Positions 37,028 to 46,373 of a stretch of 64,000 bases of DNA are shown here, piece by piece. This stretch comes from Nitromaritima sp964584125 (lineage in GTDB: Bacteria > Nitrospinota > Nitrospinia > Nitrospinales > VA-1): assembly GCA_964584125.1 (NCBI GenBank), contig CAZOYP010000002.1, forward strand, positions 9,928 through 73,927, read 5' to 3'. Made by a program: the position numbers and the translations under genes. The first letter of the stretch is position 1. Each line of letters begins with the position of its first letter. Below the pieces are notes generated by a model that searched no databases, had not been told where the DNA came from, and saw only the letters and a list, made by a program, of their open reading frames with translations.

Positions 37028-39175
37028 TTGTCCACTCAGAAAAATTCTAAAACACTGATAAATAAAAATAATTTTACGGATGAAATACGCCTACAGGGAA
37101 CTGATGGTATTCGTGGTGAGGTAAAACTCTCTTCTTCAGAAGAGGCCGAGAATTCGACCCCGCAAGAAGTTTTCTTAGAACTTGGATACATTACAGAAGA
37201 ATTCATGGAAATGTATGCCTACGCTTACACAAGGCAATTGATATCTGTAGAAAAAACTCCGGTCAAAAATAGTATTGTTGTTGGATGGGATCCTAGAGAC
37301 CCAAAAGGTAATCATACTTCTGCGGTCGTTAAAGGAATATGCAAAGCAGGCCTAAATGTAATCGTTTTAGGGGTAGTCCCCACCCCACTTGTACCAATGT
37401 ATATGATATATAAAAATGCTTGTGGTGGTTTTATGGTTACTGCTTCTCACAACCCAAAAGATCAAAATGGAATTAAAATTTTTTCTTCTTTTAAAGGTCT
37501 AAAACCACTACCTGATAATGACATAATCCTTACGCGTTCAGTCCTTGAATTAGAATACTCGAGTCTGGGTAAACTTCCAATCATAGGAAAATGCATTGAC
37601 TCTCGTAAAGAAGCATTAGAATTATTTTATAACTTTTCTATAGAACAAAAAAATACATGGATCCCATTCGGGTTAGAAACAACTCTTTTCAAAAATATTA
37701 CACTGTTAGTTGATCCAGCTAACGGGTCACTCTCTGAAATAGCAGCAAAAATATTCCGCAAGGTCGGGTTTAGAAATGTAATAGAAATAAATTCAAAACT
37801 TAATGGCAATGTAAATCTAAAGAGTGGTGTAGCTGACTTAGAGGGCAAAACCATAATAACAAAAGAAATGATTAAAAAAGGATCGGGATTGTTTTCAGAG
37901 CATTTGACTATCACAGAGTTGTTTCGGCTTGGACGCAGAAACCGGGCTTCAGTTGCCAGAGGAAAGCAGAAAATTTGCGGAGCCATTTTTGATGCTGATG
38001 GCGATCGATTCTATAGACTGGATTATGATGCTTCGAGGGATGCCCTTATTGTCATGAACGGAGACAAATTGGCTTTCTTTCAAGCCAAATATCTCATAAC
38101 CACTAATCCTAAACGATACAAAGGAACAAGGTGCATTAATACTGTTGAAAGCGATCTAAATATATCGACTGCTTTAAAAAAACAAGGATACCTCCCTCTA
38201 CTAACTCCTGTGGGAGATAGATGGATTCTGCTAAAAATTGCCTTGCTTCTTGCTGAAGAGCACATTCGCATGGTGCAAAAATCAAAAGAAAATAGCGTGT
38301 TACTATCCAGCATACTTAAAAAGTGGAAAGATTTTAAAAGTAAAGATTCTCTAAACGTTCTTAACGTAGAAAAACTGGACTCAGAGTTAGGACGGTTCGA
38401 CAAAGTTAAAAAACATGTAGAACGTCCCTCAAGTACCAAAAAAAATACTTTTTTTTCTATTGGTAGCGAGGAAACGGGGCACTGTATCACTGAAGGCTAC
38501 CTTACTCTCAAAAATAAAAAACAAGTATCCGTTTTTTTGGGTAACGGGGTCAAAAGTGCGATAAATACATTTGTTTCCACCCAAGTTTTGCTAGAATCGA
38601 AATCAACTCAAGCCTATTTTTCTAATCTGAATCGACCGTTTCCCCTCGGATATAAAAAAACTCTCTATACCTACTATGTAAATAAAAAACTTTTTTACAG
38701 AAATTCTCCGCTATGGAAACAATTAAAAACATCTGTATATCAGGAAGCTCGCAGCAAAAACTTTAGCCCACGAATCACCAGTTTTTATGCAGAGCCTGAT
38801 ATGTTGTACATCGTTCTTAATTTAAATAAAGGTGATCATGCAGCAATTTTTGTTCGCAACTCTGGCACTGAAAATAAAATAGGAATTAATTTGAGAGGGC
38901 CTATGAAGAGTGCTGCGAAATTAAAGTTTATCGGTGAAAAATGTATTCGAATACTACTATCCTCCATGAAGGATTTTGAAAACCACCTTTACAAATTAGA
39001 AAAAGATATTCTCAACCAACTAATTCATGGACCTGTTTCAAATACTAAGCTAAAGTTTAAAAAACCTTTGGGGAACAGAGTTCTTTCGGAAATGGGAAAG
39101 CAGGACCTAATCAAGCTAACCGAGAATGGCCATGCCCTTACTTCACTTGGAAAGTGGTATCTATCGATTAGATAA
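37028..39175 (+). CDS. Large phosphohexomutase (phosphomannomutase/phosphoglucomutase family)
   Basis: All four functional loops of the alpha-D-phosphohexomutase superfamily are visible. The phosphoserine loop is TASHNPKDQNGIKIF, the metal loop FDADGDRFYRL, the sugar-binding loop SEETGHCITEG and the phosphate loop RNSGTENKIGINLRG. The enzyme should therefore be active on a hexose phosphate. At 715 residues it is about 250 longer than typical. The extra sequence includes an insert before the metal loop (about residues 275-320), one around residues 410-475, and a C-terminal extension that ends like a small winged helix. TTG 37028 is the first usable codon after an in-frame stop at 37022. An LbH protein gene follows. 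Confidence 0.85.
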   Translation: MSTQKNSKTLINKNNFTDEIRLQGTDGIRGEVKLSSSEEAENSTPQEVFLELGYITEEFMEMYAYAYTRQLISVEKTPVKNSIVVGWDPRDPKGNHTSAVVKGICKAGLNVIVLGVVPTPLVPMYMIYKNACGGFMVTASHNPKDQNGIKIFSSFKGLKPLPDNDIILTRSVLELEYSSLGKLPIIGKCIDSRKEALELFYNFSIEQKNTWIPFGLETTLFKNITLLVDPANGSLSEIAAKIFRKVGFRNVIEINSKLNGNVNLKSGVADLEGKTIITKEMIKKGSGLFSEHLTITELFRLGRRNRASVARGKQKICGAIFDADGDRFYRLDYDASRDALIVMNGDKLAFFQAKYLITTNPKRYKGTRCINTVESDLNISTALKKQGYLPLLTPVGDRWILLKIALLLAEEHIRMVQKSKENSVLLSSILKKWKDFKSKDSLNVLNVEKLDSELGRFDKVKKHVERPSSTKKNTFFSIGSEETGHCITEGYLTLKNKKQVSVFLGNGVKSAINTFVSTQVLLESKSTQAYFSNLNRPFPLGYKKTLYTYYVNKKLFYRNSPLWKQLKTSVYQEARSKNFSPRITSFYAEPDMLYIVLNLNKGDHAAIFVRNSGTENKIGINLRGPMKSAAKLKFIGEKCIRILLSSMKDFENHLYKLEKDILNQLIHGPVSNTKLKFKKPLGNRVLSEMGKQDLIKLTENGHALTSLGKWYLSIR

Positions 39176-39309
39176 GATGAAAAAAACCGAATGACTGACG
39201 TATTATTTGTTCAATTTTTATTAGGATATAAAATATTGTTTTTCTCACAAATGATCAGTGCCTTGAACGGTAATTATGGGAAATTCTACTTTCCTATATA
39301 TTTAGCATC

Positions 39310-40101
39310 ATGAGCTCTTTTTCAGATATCTATTTCACGCAACTCGACAGCTTTGCGCACAAAAACATTTTTCAAAATACAGAACAAGTCTGGGACCCCC
39401 TTAAAGACCTTAATAAAATTATCATAAGAATATTAGAAGGTAACAAAACAGGTGATGCTATCGAATCCATTCCTGGTATTACCGTCGACACCAGTAATTC
39501 AGTTAAGGGTATTATTGTGAATCGCTGGATAAAACTCGAAGCTCCTGTTATATCTCAGTATCTTGATATTCGGATTGACAGTGGGACAATTCTGGAACCT
39601 ACGGCTATCATCAAAGGCCCTGCGATTATAGGGAAAAATAATGATATTCGTCAGGGGTCATACTTAAGGGGCAATATTATGACAGGAGATTGTTGTGTAG
39701 TAGGTCACTGCACAGAAATTAAAAACTCTATTTTGATGAATCATGTAGAAGCTGGCCACTTTAATTACATAGGCGACAGCATTCTAGGAAGCTATGTCAA
39801 TATGGGCGCTGGTTCACGACTGGCTAACGTTCAATTTCGCGGATTACAAGAAAAAATTAGTAGTGTGATCAACGATATTGAAATACCCATTGAAAACAAA
39901 ACAATTTCAACTGGACTCTCAAAATTTGGCTCGATCATAGGAGACAATGTAGAGGTTGGTTGTAACGCCGTATTATCACCTGGCACCCTGATTGGGAAAA
40001 ATACCTGGATTTATCCAAACTGCACTATAACAAAAGGTTTTCACCCCCCTGATCATTTCATAACCCTTTCAGAACGCAAACTAAAATCTCGCCCCAAATA
40101 A
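39310..40101 (+). CDS. Left-handed beta-helix (GlmU C-domain-like) protein
   Basis: The 263-residue protein has hexapeptide-type repeats from about residue 85: SGTILEPTAIIKGPAIIGKN, then DIRQGSYLRGNIMTGDCCVV, a longer loop, and IIGDNVEVGCNAVLSPGTLI. The order matches the C-terminal acyltransferase domain of GlmU and related sugar-1-phosphate nucleotidyltransferases, but the nucleotidyltransferase domain is missing; only an 80-residue unfamiliar N-terminus precedes it. It follows the phosphohexomutase gene by 134 bases on the same strand, recalling a glmM-glmU pair. I infer a sugar acyltransferase or sugar-binding scaffold; the acyl donor and acceptor are unknown. Confidence 0.75.
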   Translation: MSSFSDIYFTQLDSFAHKNIFQNTEQVWDPLKDLNKIIIRILEGNKTGDAIESIPGITVDTSNSVKGIIVNRWIKLEAPVISQYLDIRIDSGTILEPTAIIKGPAIIGKNNDIRQGSYLRGNIMTGDCCVVGHCTEIKNSILMNHVEAGHFNYIGDSILGSYVNMGAGSRLANVQFRGLQEKISSVINDIEIPIENKTISTGLSKFGSIIGDNVEVGCNAVLSPGTLIGKNTWIYPNCTITKGFHPPDHFITLSERKLKSRPK

Positions 40102-40229
40102 ACCTATTTTAAAGGTTCTTTGTGCAAATTCTCATCGAATGATTCATAACAAAAGATCTGCAATTTATTTTGATTAACTAATTGAAATTTTAAACAGAGA
40201 GAAATCACCACTTTGCGAAGTTTATTGCT

Positions 40230-40257
40230 TTGAAAATAACAGTTAGAGTAGTATGTT
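40230..40257 (+). promoter_or_regulatory. Possible promoter for tRNA-Leu and the tig operon
   Basis: TTGAAA (40230-40235) and TATGTT (40252-40257) are spaced 16 bases apart, about 95 bases before the tRNA. The spacing is slightly short and the -10 imperfect, so this is a tentative call in an otherwise non-coding gap (40102-40351). Confidence 0.35.
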
Positions 40258-40351
40258 TGAGAACTGAGAAAATCCCTTAAAAGTGATGATAAAATAAGTC
40301 AAAACTTACTCTAGGAATTTTGAATGTTGAGCGAACCCATGAAAAAAAACT

Positions 40352-40433
40352 GCGGATGTGGCGGAACTGGCAGACGCGCATGATTTAGGATCATGTGGGG
40401 CAACCCGTGGAGGTTCAAGTCCTCTCATCCGCA
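40352..40433 (+). tRNA. tRNA-Leu (anticodon UAG)
   Basis: The acceptor arms GCGGATG and CATCCGC pair perfectly, with discriminator A at 40433. The D-arm region GGCGGAACTGGCAGACGC is typical of leucine tRNAs. The anticodon stem CATGA/TCATG encloses loop TTTAGGA, so the anticodon is UAG, reading CUA-type leucine codons. A class II long variable arm and the T-loop GGTTCAAGTCC follow. The 3' CCA is not encoded. It lies 28 bases before tig. Confidence 0.95.
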
Positions 40434-40461
40434 TTAATAATTTTTTTACCTTTATGACACT

Positions 40462-41802
40462 ATGAATATTGAAATAGAAGATATTGACTCCTGTAAAAAG
40501 AAAATCAAGTTTGAAATTGCCCAAAAGGATTACCAAGTCCAAGTTCAAAATTCTTACCTCAGTCTTGCACGGCAAGTAAAGGTACCAGGGTTTCGCCCAG
40601 GAAAAGCGCCAATGTCCATGCTAGAAAAACGATTTGGATCAAATGTTAAAAAAGAAGTCATGACCCAACTCATTAGTGAACGGCTTGCTGAAGTAATAGA
40701 AGAAAAAGGATTCCGCTCTGTAAGTCCACCAAAGCTCTTAGAAGTTGAGGCGGAGGAGGGAACAGATATAAGCGTGTCCGCTTCAGTAGAAATTGTCCCT
40801 GAGTTTGAGATCAAAGACTATTCGAAGATGGAAGTTCCTCTTGAAATCACACGAGTAACTGATGAGGATGTGAATCAGGTAATCAACTATTATCTTGAGC
40901 GCCAAGGCACCAAAGTGCAGGTAACAGACAGGCCCGTTGAAAATAAAGATTTTGTTAAACTTGATTTTAAGGGAACTTTTAACAACAAAACCTTTGAGGG
41001 TGGCGAAGGTAGTGATCATATAGTTCAAATTGGCTCTGAGTACCTATTGAATGATATGGGGAACCAGCTTATAGGAATGTCCGTAGGAGAAGAAAAAAGT
41101 ATTCCTGTTAACATTCCCGAAAATTATTCTGCTAATAAATCTATTGCTGGTAAAAAAGTTGTTTTTCACGTTTCTCTAAAGGGAATTCAGAAAAATCAGT
41201 TACCCGAATTAAATGATAGTTTTGCTAAAAATGTTGAACCAAAAAATAAGTTCACCAGTTTAGAAGATATGAAACAAAAAACTAGGTCTGAGCTTGAAGA
41301 ACATTCGCGTGGAGATGCCCTTAGGGGAGCTAAAGAGCTTGTTACAAAAAAAATTACAGCAACAAATCCTATTGAAGTTCCCGAAAGTTTAATTGATGAA
41401 CAAATCAAGCATATGGTCACTCAAGCTTTAAAAAAGAAACAACGGGGCACAAACCAAACAGAACCTGTGAAAGAAGAAGAGATACACGTAACAGACTCAC
41501 AGAAAAAAGACTACCGGGAAGACGCCATCAAACTCTTACAACAGGAACTGGTTCTTGATCAATTAGCTATTAACCTCAATATTACGATTAATGAAAATGA
41601 ACTCGATGCAGAGGTCAACAATATGGCACGCATGTTAGGTGAAAAAGATGCCCATAAAATGAAAAAACAATGGGAGCAAAATGGTGTCTTGGTTAAATTA
41701 CAAAGCCGGATTAAACGTGATAAGACGCTCGATGCTGTGATGAAGGAAGTTCGGATCAAGGAAGAATTTGTTGACAGAAAACAACATATTGACAATAATT
41801 GA
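40462..41802 (+). CDS. tig: Trigger factor
   Basis: The ribosome-bound chaperone, 446 residues in three domains. The N-terminal ribosome-binding domain contains the signature VPGFRPGKAPMSMLEKRFG. A FKBP-like peptidyl-prolyl isomerase domain (about residues 150-245) has FVKLDFKGTFNNKTFEGGEG. A long helical C-terminal arm follows, with SLIDEQIKHMVTQALKKK near its start. It binds nascent chains at the exit tunnel and delays misfolding. The clpP, clpX and lon genes follow in the usual order of many bacteria. The ATG at 40462 fits the family start (MNIEIEDIDSCKKKIKFEI). Confidence 0.96.
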   Translation: MNIEIEDIDSCKKKIKFEIAQKDYQVQVQNSYLSLARQVKVPGFRPGKAPMSMLEKRFGSNVKKEVMTQLISERLAEVIEEKGFRSVSPPKLLEVEAEEGTDISVSASVEIVPEFEIKDYSKMEVPLEITRVTDEDVNQVINYYLERQGTKVQVTDRPVENKDFVKLDFKGTFNNKTFEGGEGSDHIVQIGSEYLLNDMGNQLIGMSVGEEKSIPVNIPENYSANKSIAGKKVVFHVSLKGIQKNQLPELNDSFAKNVEPKNKFTSLEDMKQKTRSELEEHSRGDALRGAKELVTKKITATNPIEVPESLIDEQIKHMVTQALKKKQRGTNQTEPVKEEEIHVTDSQKKDYREDAIKLLQQELVLDQLAINLNITINENELDAEVNNMARMLGEKDAHKMKKQWEQNGVLVKLQSRIKRDKTLDAVMKEVRIKEEFVDRKQHIDNN

Positions 41803-41926
41803 AGAGACTTTACTGGTCTTAACTTATTTTTATATTTTATTCTAATAGTCATTAGGTGCTCAATCGACTAGCATTGAAATAATCTAGCCTTATAAATATT
41901 TCATAATTGAAAAAGAAAGAGAGTAT

Positions 41927-42565
41927 ATGACCGAAACTTATAACCAGTTGATTCCAATAGTAATTGAACAAACTAGTCGTGGAGAGCGCTCCTACGACAT
42001 ATACTCGCGCCTGCTTAAAGATAGAATCATATTCCTTGGCACGGGGGTGGACGATAATGTAGCCAATGCTATTATAGCCCAAATGCTTTTTTTGGAATCA
42101 GACGAGCCAGATCAAGATATTTATCTTTATGTCAACAGCCCTGGTGGACAGGTAAGCTCAGGAATGGCCATTTACGATACCATGCAATATATCAAACCAG
42201 ATGTGCAGACTATTTGTATCGGGCAGGCAGCTAGCATGGGCGCCTTGCTATTAACTGCTGGAGCTAAAGGAAAACGCTTTTCTCTTCCACACGCAAGGAT
42301 AATGATCCACCAACCAAGCGGTGGATTTCAGGGCCAACATACAGATATTGAAATCCAAGCAAAAGAAATATCCCGCATTCGAGAAATCCTGGATGGGATA
42401 CTAGCCACACATTCTGGGCAAGACTCTAAAAAAGTTCGCAAGGACACAGAAAGGGACCACTATATGACAGGTGAGGAAGCTTTGAAATACGGTTTGATTG
42501 ATAAGCTGATCACTAAACGCGAAGAATCGGAAAATAAAGAGGGCGAGAAAAATAAAAAGGAGTAG
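41927..42565 (+). CDS. clpP: ATP-dependent Clp protease proteolytic subunit
   Basis: A 212-residue ClpP with the full catalytic triad: Ser103 in GQAASMGALLL, His128 in HARIMIHQPSGG, and Asp177 in ERDHYMTGEEALKYGLID. The N-terminus begins LIPIVIEQTSRGERSYDIYS, the axial-loop and hydrophobic-pocket region. A GAGAG ribosome site precedes ATG 41927. It assembles as a two-ring barrel and is fed by ClpX, encoded 57 bases downstream. The acidic Glu/Lys tail after residue 195 is a common feature. Confidence 0.98.
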   Translation: MTETYNQLIPIVIEQTSRGERSYDIYSRLLKDRIIFLGTGVDDNVANAIIAQMLFLESDEPDQDIYLYVNSPGGQVSSGMAIYDTMQYIKPDVQTICIGQAASMGALLLTAGAKGKRFSLPHARIMIHQPSGGFQGQHTDIEIQAKEISRIREILDGILATHSGQDSKKVRKDTERDHYMTGEEALKYGLIDKLITKREESENKEGEKNKKE

Positions 42566-42622
42566 ATCTTGACTAAGAAAATCAGCGGTCTTTTCTCTTT
42601 CCCCTCCTTCTAGAGGAATGCT

Positions 42623-43873
42623 ATGAGTAAAAAAAAGCCCCCAAAGAGCAATAACTACAGATGTTCATTCTGTGGTAAGAACCAAGAAGAAGTTAAAAAG
42701 CTAATTGCCGGCCCGACCGTTTTTATCTGCGATGAGTGCATCGAACTATGCAACGAAATCATGGTCGAAGAATGGGCCCAGGCAAAATCCGAAGATGTAC
42801 AACATCTATTAAAACCTAAAGATATTTATAGTCACCTCGAAAACTATATTGTTGGGCAAAGTCGTTGTAAGCGTATACTTTCAGTGGCCGTTCATAACCA
42901 TTTTAAGCGAATAGAAGCTAACGTAAATATGGACGAAATAGAACTTCAAAAAAGCAATGTCCTGCTTATTGGCCCCACAGGTTCTGGAAAGACTCTGATG
43001 GCCCAAACTTTAGCAAAAATTCTTGACGTTCCGTTTTGTATTGTTGATGCTACAACGCTTACCGAAGCAGGTTACGTTGGGGAAGATGTTGAAAATATCA
43101 TCCTAAAACTACTACAGGCAGCTGACTACGATGTGGAGAAAGCAGAACGGGGAATTATTTATATTGACGAGATTGACAAAATTTCTCGCAAAACAGAAAA
43201 TCCGTCCATAACTCGTGATGTCTCTGGAGAAGGTGTACAGCAGGCTTTACTCAAAATTATAGAAGGTACCACCGCTAGTGTCCCTCCGCAAGGCGGAAGA
43301 AAACATCCTCATCAAGAATTTTTGCAAGTCAATACTTCCAATATTTTGTTTGTTTGTGGTGGGGCATTTGTTGGACTTGATAGTGTGATCCGTGATCGCG
43401 TAGGAAAGAAAACACTTGGGTTCAGCCAAACACCTATCTCAAAAAGAAAAGCAGAAACGGAAGCTATTCTAGAAAAGGTACAACCAGAAGATCTTCTTAA
43501 GTACGGTCTCATCCCAGAATTTGTAGGTCGATTTTCAATTGTCGCAACCCTTAACGAGCTCGATGCAGCTGCTTTAATGAAAGTACTGTCAGAACCGAAA
43601 AATGCTGTCATAAAACAGTACCAGAAACTTTTTGAATTCGAAAATGTCAGATTGAAATTCACAGAAAGTGCTATTCGAGCAATTGCGGAAAAAGCGATCG
43701 CCCACAAAACAGGTGCTCGCGGTTTACGCGCAGTACTAGAAGAACATATGCTTGATATAATGTTCGAGTTACCTTCACGAAGTGATATTGAGGAAGTTGT
43801 AGTCAATGAAGAAGTGGTTAACAATAACGAGAAACCACTCCTCGTTTATCATAAGCAGAAACAGGCAAGTTAA
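42623..43873 (+). CDS. clpX: ATP-dependent Clp protease ATP-binding subunit ClpX
   Basis: The unfoldase partner of ClpP, 416 residues. The N-terminal zinc-binding domain has cysteines in CSFCGKNQEEV and CDECIELC. The AAA+ domain has Walker A GPTGSGKTLMAQTLAK, the pore loop GYVGEDVENI, Walker B IIYIDEIDKI and RDVSGEGVQQALLKIIEGT. The C-terminal small domain includes GARGLRAVLEEHMLDIMFEL. GAGG lies before the ATG. Its stop is directly followed by the lon start with no spacer, so the two are translationally coupled. Confidence 0.98.
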   Translation: MSKKKPPKSNNYRCSFCGKNQEEVKKLIAGPTVFICDECIELCNEIMVEEWAQAKSEDVQHLLKPKDIYSHLENYIVGQSRCKRILSVAVHNHFKRIEANVNMDEIELQKSNVLLIGPTGSGKTLMAQTLAKILDVPFCIVDATTLTEAGYVGEDVENIILKLLQAADYDVEKAERGIIYIDEIDKISRKTENPSITRDVSGEGVQQALLKIIEGTTASVPPQGGRKHPHQEFLQVNTSNILFVCGGAFVGLDSVIRDRVGKKTLGFSQTPISKRKAETEAILEKVQPEDLLKYGLIPEFVGRFSIVATLNELDAAALMKVLSEPKNAVIKQYQKLFEFENVRLKFTESAIRAIAEKAIAHKTGARGLRAVLEEHMLDIMFELPSRSDIEEVVVNEEVVNNNEKPLLVYHKQKQAS

Positions 43874-46282
43874 ATGAGCTCAAATCATCCCTTATTGCCT
43901 TTACTCCCACTAAGAGACATAGTTGTTTTTCCTTTCATGGTAATCCCGCTTTTTGTTGGAAGGGAGAAGTCCGTTTGTGCATTAGAAAAATCCATGGCCG
44001 AACAAAAAAACATCTTTCTTGCCTCCCAGCGGAATCCGAATAATAACGACCCGGCTCCAAAAGATATTTACGAAACTGGTACTATCGCTAATATTCTACA
44101 AATACTAAAATTAAGCGATGGCACCATAAAAGTTCTAGTAGAAGGTCTTCAACGTGGGCGTATCATCAAGTTCAACGAGAATACTGATTTTTACCAGGTT
44201 GAAATCGAACCAGTTCAAGAAAATGAACAGATAACGCCTGAACTTAAAGCGCTCATGAGGAGCGTTGGCAAGGTATTCGAACAATATGTGAAACTGAACC
44301 ATAAAATACCACTTGAAGCAGTTTCTGCGACAATGAACATTATTGAGCCACATCGTTATGCAGACACTATTGCAGCTTACATGGTTTTTCAATCAAATGA
44401 AAAACAATCTCTTTTAGAAACATTCAATCCTGGTGACCGCTTAGAAAAATTATTGGGCACTCTAAAATCGGAAATGGAAGTTCTCAAAATCGAAAAAAAG
44501 GTTCATGGACGTGTCCGGAAACAAATGGAGCAGAGTCAAAAAGAATTTTATCTAAACGAACAACTCAAGGCTATCCAGAAGGAGTTAGGAAAACGTGATG
44601 AGTTCAAAACAGATATCGATGAATTGACTGAAAAAATAAAAAAGGCTTGTTTGCCTAAGGAGATTAACGAAAAAATATCAAAAGAACTGAAGAGGCTAGA
44701 GCTCATGCAACCAATGTCGGCCGAAGCGACAGTTTCACGAACCTATATTGAATGGTTCATTGACCTTCCATGGAAACAAGAAACAAACCCTACAAATATT
44801 AAAATCCCAGAAGCAATTAAAATACTCAATAAAGATCATTACGGCCTAGAAAAGGTTAAAGAAAGGATCGTTGAACATTTAGCGGTACTCAAGTTAGTAA
44901 AAAAAATTAAAGGTCCTATTTTATGCCTAGTAGGACCACCTGGTGTTGGCAAAACTTCCTTAGGACAATCTATTGCCAAAGCTACAGGAAAAAAATTCAT
45001 TCGTGTTTCTTTAGGTGGAGTACGTGATGAAGCAGAAATAAGAGGTCATAGAAGAACCTATATTGGAGCGCTTCCAGGTAAAATTATTCAAGGAATCAAA
45101 AAAGCTGGCACTATGGATCCTGTATTTATGTTGGATGAAGTTGATAAAATGAATTCTGACTTTCGTGGTGATCCTTCTTCTGCTTTATTAGAAGTTCTTG
45201 ACCCAGAACAAAATTCAAACTTCAACGATCATTATCTTGAAGCGGACTATGATCTATCTCAAGTTCTATTCATCTGCACTGCTAACGTGCTCCATACAAT
45301 ACCACAGCCCCTTCTCGACAGAATGGAGGTGATCCGCTTACATGGTTATACTGATGATGAAAAAATTGGTATTGCCGAAAAGTTCCTTATTCCTAAAAAA
45401 ATTAAAGAACACGGATTAACTAAAGGCAACATCAAGTTTTCTAAAAAAACCCTGAACAAAATCCTGGATAATTACACGCGTGAAGCTGGAGTGCGTAATT
45501 TGGAACGGGAAATAGCCACCATCTGTCGCAAAATTGCTAGAAAAGTTGTGGATAAAGGAAAAAAATATTCAGCTAAGATTGAAACCAGTTCTCTTAAAGA
45601 TTTTTTAGGCGTCCCTAAATATCAACGCTTACCTGCAAAAAAAATACTTCCAGTAGGCGTTGCTACAGGGCTAGCTTGGACAGAAATTGGAGGCGAATTA
45701 CTATCAATTGAGGTAACGGTTTTGCCAGGTAGCGGTAAGCTTTCACCCACAGGTAAGTTAGGGGATGTAATGAAAGAATCTGCTCACGCTGCTCTTAGCT
45801 ATGTTCGGTCACGTGCGAAAGACTTTGGGCTTAAAAAAGATTTCTACCAAAAAACTGATGTCCACATACATATACCCGAAGGAGCAGTGCCTAAAGATGG
45901 GCCCTCAGCAGGAATCACTATGGCCGTCGCAATTGTATCCGCCTTGACAAACAAACCGTTGAGACACGAGGTCGCAATGACTGGGGAACTAACATTAACT
46001 GGAAAGATTTTGCCTATAGGTGGACTTAAAGAAAAATCTCTGGCGGCTTATAGGGGCGGTATTTTCAAAATTATTCTACCGAAGGAAAACGAAAAAGATA
46101 TCGAGGAAATTCCGGAGAAAATTAGAAAGGATATGAAGTTTTTCCCAGTTGCAAATATGGATGAGGCTATTAAAGAAGCTTTTGAAAAAAAATTAAATCC
46201 TGGAAAGAAAAAGCCGGCGAAATCAAAAACTAGAAAACAGCAGACCCGCTCTAACCGCCAATCTGTAACCACCCTAAACTAA
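43874..46282 (+). CDS. lon: ATP-dependent Lon protease
   Basis: An 802-residue LonA with the substrate-binding N-domain (LPLLPLRDIVVFPFMVIPLFVGREKS at the start, too long to be anything else). The AAA+ module has Walker A GPPGVGKTSLGQSIAKATGK and Walker B VFMLDEVDKM. The C-terminal protease has catalytic Ser in PKDGPSAGITMAVA and Lys in GLKEKSLAAYRG. The last 25 residues form a Lys/Arg-rich tail (GKKKPAKSKTRKQQTRSNR), longer and more basic than in E. coli. It degrades misfolded and regulatory proteins. Start ATG abuts the clpX stop. A basic tail could aid DNA association; that is inference. Confidence 0.97.
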   Translation: MSSNHPLLPLLPLRDIVVFPFMVIPLFVGREKSVCALEKSMAEQKNIFLASQRNPNNNDPAPKDIYETGTIANILQILKLSDGTIKVLVEGLQRGRIIKFNENTDFYQVEIEPVQENEQITPELKALMRSVGKVFEQYVKLNHKIPLEAVSATMNIIEPHRYADTIAAYMVFQSNEKQSLLETFNPGDRLEKLLGTLKSEMEVLKIEKKVHGRVRKQMEQSQKEFYLNEQLKAIQKELGKRDEFKTDIDELTEKIKKACLPKEINEKISKELKRLELMQPMSAEATVSRTYIEWFIDLPWKQETNPTNIKIPEAIKILNKDHYGLEKVKERIVEHLAVLKLVKKIKGPILCLVGPPGVGKTSLGQSIAKATGKKFIRVSLGGVRDEAEIRGHRRTYIGALPGKIIQGIKKAGTMDPVFMLDEVDKMNSDFRGDPSSALLEVLDPEQNSNFNDHYLEADYDLSQVLFICTANVLHTIPQPLLDRMEVIRLHGYTDDEKIGIAEKFLIPKKIKEHGLTKGNIKFSKKTLNKILDNYTREAGVRNLEREIATICRKIARKVVDKGKKYSAKIETSSLKDFLGVPKYQRLPAKKILPVGVATGLAWTEIGGELLSIEVTVLPGSGKLSPTGKLGDVMKESAHAALSYVRSRAKDFGLKKDFYQKTDVHIHIPEGAVPKDGPSAGITMAVAIVSALTNKPLRHEVAMTGELTLTGKILPIGGLKEKSLAAYRGGIFKIILPKENEKDIEEIPEKIRKDMKFFPVANMDEAIKEAFEKKLNPGKKKPAKSKTRKQQTRSNRQSVTTLN

Positions 46283-46373
46283 ATTTTCATTCTCCCGTCT
46301 TGGCATAGTATATTGCACAACAAATAATCAGAGTCTTCTTAAAACGTGGACCTCAAAGTCTGAATAAAAAAAA

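Noticed and set aside
43312..43824. 170-residue minus-strand open frame inside clpX
   Set aside because: It lies wholly within the strongly supported clpX gene and has no recognisable protein pattern.
46306..46324. Sigma-54-like TGGCAT...TTGC after lon
   Set aside because: The GG to GC spacing is one base too long for the -24/-12 consensus, and no plus-strand gene follows.
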